Assembly (NCBI GenBank): GCA_900552475.1
Contig: USAC01000019.1
Span: 1 to 28,576, forward strand
Reading direction: 5' to 3'
Length of the DNA stretch: 28,576 bases
Source of the DNA: an uncultured Eubacteriales bacterium
GTDB lineage: Bacteria; Bacillota; Clostridia; Oscillospirales; Oscillospiraceae
Shown here: positions 25,124-28,576 of the stretch, in pieces
Numbering within the stretch: the stretch's first letter is position 1
How the letters are laid out: each line of letters begins with the position of its first letter
Position numbers and translations under genes: made by a program
Notes under the pieces: model-generated
What the model was told of the DNA's origin: nothing
The model's database searches: none
What the model saw: only the letters and a program-made list of their open reading frames with translations

Positions 25124-25152
25124 TTGACGGTTCAGCGGAACCGTAATACAAT
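25124..25152 (+). promoter_or_regulatory. Predicted ftsZ promoter with an inverted repeat in its spacer
   Basis: TTGACG (25124-25129), a 17-base spacer and TACAAT (25147-25152) make a strong SigA promoter 87 bases before ftsZ. CGGTTC-AGCG-GAACCG (25128-25143) is a perfect inverted repeat lying almost exactly between the two boxes, a classic repressor position. Confidence 0.75.
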
Positions 25153-25239
25153 AAGAATCAAACTGGATTGCAGTCCCAACAGGGATTTTACGAGCAGAGA
25201 ACCATCTTTGCGATACAAAATGTGGCAGGAGGAAAGGTC

Positions 25240-26355
25240 ATGGCTTTTGGATTGGAAACGGGACCGGAAAACGTCGTGAGTATCAAGGTAATCGGTGTCG
25301 GCGGCGGCGGCAACAACGTGGTCAACCGGATGGTGCGCTCCGGCGTCAAGAGCGTGGAGTTCATCGCCGTCAACACGGACAAGCAGGCACTGACCTCTTC
25401 GAGTGCCGGATATAAGATTCAGATCGGCGAGAAGCTGACGCACGGACAGGGCGCGGGCTCGAACCCCGATGTCGGACGCAAGTCTGCCGAGGAGAGCCGC
25501 AACCAGATCAGCAAGGCGCTCGAGGACACGGACATGGTGTTCATCACCGCCGGCATGGGCGGCGGCACCGGCACCGGCGCGGCCCCCGTCGTGGCGGAGA
25601 TCGCGCGTGAGCAGGGCGTGCTGACTGTCGGCGTCGTCACGAAGCCGTTCGCTTTCGAGGGGCGTAAGCGTATGACGCAGGCCGAGCAGGGCATCGAGGA
25701 GCTGCGCAGCAAGGTCGACAGCCTTGTCATCATTCCCAACGAGCGCCTGAAATACGCGACCGATCAGAAGATCACCTTCGCCAACGCATTTGAGATCGCC
25801 GATGACGTCCTGCGCCAGGCGGTGCAGTCCATCAGCGACCTGATCCGCGACACGGGCTTTATCAACCTCGACTTCGCCGATGTCTCCGCCGTCATGAAAG
25901 ACGCGGGCCTTGCGCACATGGGAGTCGGCCGCGCGGCAGGCAAGGGCAAGGCCGAGGAGGCTGCCCGCATGGCCATCTCCAGTCCCCTGCTCGAGACGTC
26001 CATCAACGGCGCGCGCGGCGTGCTCATCAACGTCACCGGCTCGATGGACATGGGGCTCGAGGAGGTCGAACAGGCTGCGTCCCTCGTGCAGGATGCCGTC
26101 CACCCCGACGCGCTCACCATCTTCGGTGCGACGTTCGACGAGGAGCTGGACGATGAGATGCGCGTGACCGTCATCGCCACCGGCTTTGCCGATGCCGAGC
26201 CGGAGCCCGCCCCCGCCGCACCGGCGGCGAATCAGGCGGCGCAGGCGCCCCAGCCCCTCAACGAGACGCAGGGAGAGACGGCGGAGTCCGCCGCGGCCGA
26301 GGCGGACCGCTCCTTCGAGGAGATTCTGAAGATCTTCAACCGCGATAAGTTTTAA
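25240..26355 (+). CDS. ftsZ: Cell division protein FtsZ
   Basis: A 371-residue tubulin-like GTPase that forms the cytokinetic ring. The GTP site includes IGVGGGGNNVVNRM and the signature GMGGGTGTGAAP (GGGTGTG at residues 107-113). The T7 loop NLDFADVSAVM (about 209-219) carries the catalytic Asp residues. An Ala/Pro/Glu-rich disordered linker (about 319-357) leads to the tail SFEEILKIFNRDKF, which differs from the common IPxFLR-type peptide that binds FtsA/SepF. ATG 25240 is chosen because AGGAGG (25227-25232) lies seven bases upstream; the ATG at 25168 lacks this. It has its own promoter and is followed by a terminator. Confidence 0.97.
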   Translation: MAFGLETGPENVVSIKVIGVGGGGNNVVNRMVRSGVKSVEFIAVNTDKQALTSSSAGYKIQIGEKLTHGQGAGSNPDVGRKSAEESRNQISKALEDTDMVFITAGMGGGTGTGAAPVVAEIAREQGVLTVGVVTKPFAFEGRKRMTQAEQGIEELRSKVDSLVIIPNERLKYATDQKITFANAFEIADDVLRQAVQSISDLIRDTGFINLDFADVSAVMKDAGLAHMGVGRAAGKGKAEEAARMAISSPLLETSINGARGVLINVTGSMDMGLEEVEQAASLVQDAVHPDALTIFGATFDEELDDEMRVTVIATGFADAEPEPAPAAPAANQAAQAPQPLNETQGETAESAAAEADRSFEEILKIFNRDKF

Positions 26356-26357
26356 AG

Positions 26358-26391
26358 ATCAGGCCGCAGAAAATTCCTGCGGCCTGATTTT
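26358..26391 (+). terminator. Intrinsic terminator of ftsZ / end of the dcw cluster
   Basis: A perfect 12-base stem (26358-26369 with 26377-26388), a 7-base loop and TTTT (26388-26391) start three bases after the ftsZ stop. Confidence 0.85.
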
Positions 26392-26561
26392 CCTCGCAGA
26401 AAAGGACACAGTCCTTTTCTGCGAGGGGGATTCACTCCGCTACGCGCCTTGGCCAGCTTTGCTGGCCTGCGACACTGCGCTCTGTGCAGGGTATTTTTCG
26501 CGACGTACACGCCGCCGCGAAAAATGATTTGATCTTATTCGCGCCGCTGCGGCGGCGCGAA
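26392..26561. repeat. Cluster of four perfect hairpins, candidate interspersed palindromic element or structured RNA
   Basis: Directly after the ftsZ terminator come stems 26392-26407/26411-26426 (16 pairs, 3-base loop), 26451-26457/26461-26467 (7 pairs), 26493-26502/26516-26525 (10 pairs) and 26538-26547/26552-26561 (10 pairs, 4-base loop). No T tract follows any of them, and the 170-base stretch has no credible coding frame. The density is unlike the other spacers in this window. It may be a genome-wide intergenic repeat or a non-coding RNA; genome comparison would decide. Confidence 0.55.
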
Positions 26562-26591
26562 CTCTGTGAGACTTTTATGGGGGAGAAAGAC

Positions 26592-27245
26592 ATGAAACAG
26601 AAACACATTCTCTGCTTCGGCGACTCGCTGACGTGGGGCTTTCGGCCCGGTCTTGCGACCCGTTTTGATGAGGACGAGCGCTGGACGGGCGTGCTACGGC
26701 GGGAGCTGGGCGAGGAGTACTGCGTCCACGAGGACGGCATCAGCGGCCGCACGAGCGTCTTTGAGGATCCGTATGTCCCGTGGCGCTGCGGCAAGGCCGC
26801 GCTCGGCTACACGCTCATGTCGCAGAAGCCCCTCGACCTCGTGATCCTGATGATCGGCACGAACGACCTGAAGTTCACGGACGGCTACGGCGCGGCGCGC
26901 GGCGCGGACTGCCTTGTGAAGCTGATCCTCGACGCGAACCACGTCTACAAGACCTCCTCGCCGGTCTTTGAGCGCACGCCGAAGGTGCTGCTCATCGCGC
27001 CGCCGGTGATTCTCCCGGAGATCGACGACGGCCCACTCGGCCGGATGATCCACGATGGTCACCGGCAGTCGCTCCTCTTCGCGCCGGAGTATGCCCGCGT
27101 CGCGCAGGCGCACCGCATCGACTTCCTCGACGCGGCGCAGTACGCCGTGGCCGATCCCGCCGACTGCGTCCACATCGGCGCAGCGTCACACCTTGCGCTC
27201 GGCGAGGCCGCCGCGGCGAAGGTGCGCGAGATGTTCGCCGAATAA
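26592..27245 (+). CDS. SGNH/GDSL-family hydrolase (lysophospholipase L1-like)
   Basis: A 217-residue esterase-type hydrolase without signal peptide. Block I is CFGDSLTWG with nucleophile Ser12; block II is represented by DGISGRTS; block III is MIGTNDLKF with the oxyanion Asn; block V is DCVHIG with Asp191 and His194 completing the triad. Relatives act on acyl or acetyl esters of lipids or glycans; the substrate here is unknown. ATG 26592 is chosen because GGGGGAG (26578-26584) lies just upstream; an upstream ATG at 26577 overlaps this site. It stands alone between two hairpins, so it is probably monocistronic, although I see no clear promoter in the palindrome-rich region before it. Confidence 0.88.
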   Translation: MKQKHILCFGDSLTWGFRPGLATRFDEDERWTGVLRRELGEEYCVHEDGISGRTSVFEDPYVPWRCGKAALGYTLMSQKPLDLVILMIGTNDLKFTDGYGAARGADCLVKLILDANHVYKTSSPVFERTPKVLLIAPPVILPEIDDGPLGRMIHDGHRQSLLFAPEYARVAQAHRIDFLDAAQYAVADPADCVHIGAASHLALGEAAAAKVREMFAE

Positions 27246-27259
27246 ATAGAAAAATTTTC

Positions 27260-27290
27260 CGGTAACCGCAGGATTTTCCTGCGGTTACCG
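27260..27290. terminator. Hairpin after the SGNH hydrolase gene
   Basis: A perfect 13-base stem (27260-27272 with 27278-27290) with a 5-base AT loop lies 15 bases after the stop. There is no T tract on the plus-strand side, so termination efficiency is doubtful. Confidence 0.6.
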
Positions 27291-27386
27291 CGCGCTTTGG
27301 GGCATTTTCGCGCGTTTGGCGCGCGTCAACCAGCGCATCCTGATTTTAGCCGACATGAAACGCGCATTTTTGCACAAAGTAAATTT

Positions 27387-27398
27387 GTCGCCGGCGAC
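27387..27398. promoter_or_regulatory. 12-base perfect palindrome in the spoIVB leader
   Basis: GTCGCCGGCGAC lies 22 bases before the spoIVB ATG and ahead of its AAGGGGTG ribosome site. It could be an operator or a small leader hairpin. I could not find a convincing SigF or SigG promoter in the 175-base gap. Confidence 0.35.
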
Positions 27399-27420
27399 GA
27401 CTCTCATAAGGGGTGATCGG

Positions 27421-28452
27421 ATGTATGACGCAAAGACCAACCCGCGCGGGCGACGGCCCGCGGCATTTTTTCTGGCAATTTTGCTCGCGCTGTCCCTCAG
27501 CCTCGCCCCGGCCTGGGCCGCGGAAGGAGAGAAGCAGGTGATCCCGCTCGGCAGGGCGGTGGGCATCAAGCTCTTCTCAAGCGGCGTGCTCGTGGTGGAT
27601 CTGTCCGCCGTGACGGGCGAGAGCGGCGAGAAGTCCCCAGCGAAAAGCTGCGGACTGAAGGAGGGCGACGTCATCGTCAGCGCAGCCGGATCGGAGCTGC
27701 GCAGCACGGAGCAGCTGCAGGAGCTGCTGCAGCAGGGCGCGGGAGAGACGCTTGAGCTGCAGGTGCGCCGCGGCGGCCAGCTGCTGACGATGCAGGCCGA
27801 GCCCGTGCTCTGCGGCGACGGCGTGTGGCGGCTCGGCGCGTGGATCCGCGACAGCATGGCGGGCATCGGCACCATGACGTATTATGACCCGGCGAGCGGC
27901 ACCTACGGCGCGCTGGGCCACGGCATCACGGACGTCGACACGGCGCTGCTGATGCCGCTCTACGCGGGATCCATCACGGAGGCGACGGTCAAGGCCGTAA
28001 AAAGGGGCGAGCGCGGCAGTCCCGGCGAGCTGAAGGGCGATTTTTCGGGCAGCAGGGATCTGGGAACCGTGGCGTCCAACACGGAGGGCGGTATCTTCGG
28101 CTCGATGGAGCCGTGCGCGCTGACAGCGGGCGAGCCGGTTCCCGTGGCACAGGCCGACGAGGTGAAAACCGGCCCGGCGACGATCCTCTCCAATATCTCC
28201 GGCGATGAGACGCAGGAGTACGCGGTGGAGATCGTGAAAATCTATCCGCAGAGTCAGGCGACGCGCAATCTCCTGATCCGTGTGACGGACTCCGCACTGT
28301 TGGAGAAAACCGGCGGGATCGTGCAGGGGATGAGCGGCAGCCCGATCCTGCAGAACGGCCGCCTCGTCGGCGCGGTGACGCATGTTCTGCTGAACGATCC
28401 GACGCAGGGGTACGGCATTCTGATGGAAAATATGCTCAAGGCAGCGGGGTAA
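27421..28452 (+). CDS. spoIVB: SpoIVB serine peptidase (sporulation signalling)
   Basis: A 343-residue S55-family peptidase. In Bacillus it is secreted from the forespore and cuts SpoIVFA, releasing the SpoIVFB protease that activates SigK in the mother cell. Seen: an N-terminal hydrophobic signal/anchor (about residues 17-37, FFLAILLALSLSLAPAWA), a PDZ domain (about 45-135: GVLVVDLS...CGLKEGDVIVSAAGSEL), and the peptidase domain with GIGTMTYYDPASGTYGALGHGI (His167) and GIVQGMSGSPIL (Ser305), ending VTHVLLNDPTQGYGILMENML. It is shorter than the 426-residue B. subtilis protein. ATG 27421 is chosen over ATG 27316 because of the AAGGGGTG site. It points to a genuine spore former; spo0A often follows but is beyond the window. 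Confidence 0.93.
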   Translation: MYDAKTNPRGRRPAAFFLAILLALSLSLAPAWAAEGEKQVIPLGRAVGIKLFSSGVLVVDLSAVTGESGEKSPAKSCGLKEGDVIVSAAGSELRSTEQLQELLQQGAGETLELQVRRGGQLLTMQAEPVLCGDGVWRLGAWIRDSMAGIGTMTYYDPASGTYGALGHGITDVDTALLMPLYAGSITEATVKAVKRGERGSPGELKGDFSGSRDLGTVASNTEGGIFGSMEPCALTAGEPVPVAQADEVKTGPATILSNISGDETQEYAVEIVKIYPQSQATRNLLIRVTDSALLEKTGGIVQGMSGSPILQNGRLVGAVTHVLLNDPTQGYGILMENMLKAAG

Positions 28453-28576
28453 AATGGGCTGGCGGGGCGGGGGCAACCCCCCGGCCCGGGGGTGGGGGGG
28501 GGCGCGGGGGATCAAATTTTTTAACGTTGTGTAAAAGGGGGGGGGGGTTTATAATTTTGGCATTGGGGGGCCGGGT
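28453..28576. other. G-homopolymer-rich end region, no gene seen
   Basis: The last ~120 bases contain several G runs, the longest of 11 (28537-28547), and an abrupt AT patch. No coding frame or clean hairpin is convincing. A GGGGGC-AA-CCCCCC motif near 28470 may be the remains of a terminator. The composition looks like a low-quality contig edge rather than natural sequence. Confidence 0.6.

Overview
The window is GC-rich chromosomal DNA (by eye about two-thirds G+C across most of it) from a spore-forming, meso-DAP-type Clostridia-like Firmicute. The evidence is SpoVD with PASTA repeats, a SpoIVB peptidase just after ftsZ, a MurE with the DNPR motif, consensus SigA-type promoters and AGGAGG ribosome sites. 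The gene set fits an Oscillospiraceae-type gut bacterium, but that placement is inference. Both ends are probably contig edges: a gene is cut at base 1, and the last ~120 bases are G-homopolymer-rich and look unreliable.

Left part (1-5254). A partial RibD/DHFR-fold reductase ends at a strong hairpin. On the minus strand follow a UvrA-type ABC ATPase broken by two in-frame TAG codons and a cardiolipin synthase. The latter is divergent from a TetR-type regulator, and their predicted promoters overlap at the -10 boxes. Base composition changes sharply inside the uvrA-like gene near 1675-1702, exactly at a 28-base near-identical repeat shared by its two ATPase halves. Bases 1 to ~1700 may therefore be recombined DNA or a chimeric assembly.

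Middle part (5280-13476). Two compact operons lie here. The first (promoter 5282-5310, hairpin 8445-8478) holds an unrecognised helical protein translationally coupled to ftsH, then a family 8 glycosyltransferase. The second (promoter 8521-8549, hairpin 13435-13472) holds a NagD-like HAD phosphatase, a large-loop MFS/GPH-like transporter, a GDPD-family phosphodiesterase, rsmD, coaD and a coiled-coil protein, with overlaps or 4-base gaps throughout.

Right part (13577-28452). This is the division and cell-wall (dcw) cluster: mraZ, rsmH, ftsL-like, spoVD, murE, mraY, ftsW, murG, murA, ftsQ, ftsZ. murF, murD, murC, murB and ftsA are not in it, and the gaps are too short to hide them. Besides the mraZ promoter there are good candidate internal promoters before murE and before ftsZ, each associated with an inverted repeat. 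After ftsZ come a terminator, an unusual run of perfect hairpins, an SGNH hydrolase and spoIVB.

I see no CRISPR array, tRNA, rRNA, transposase or phage gene. Most of the content is well-known housekeeping. The points worth a second look are the interrupted mosaic uvrA-like gene, the palindrome-dense spacer after ftsZ, the inverted repeats in the ftsZ and murE promoters, the reduced dcw gene set and the unknown gene coupled to ftsH.
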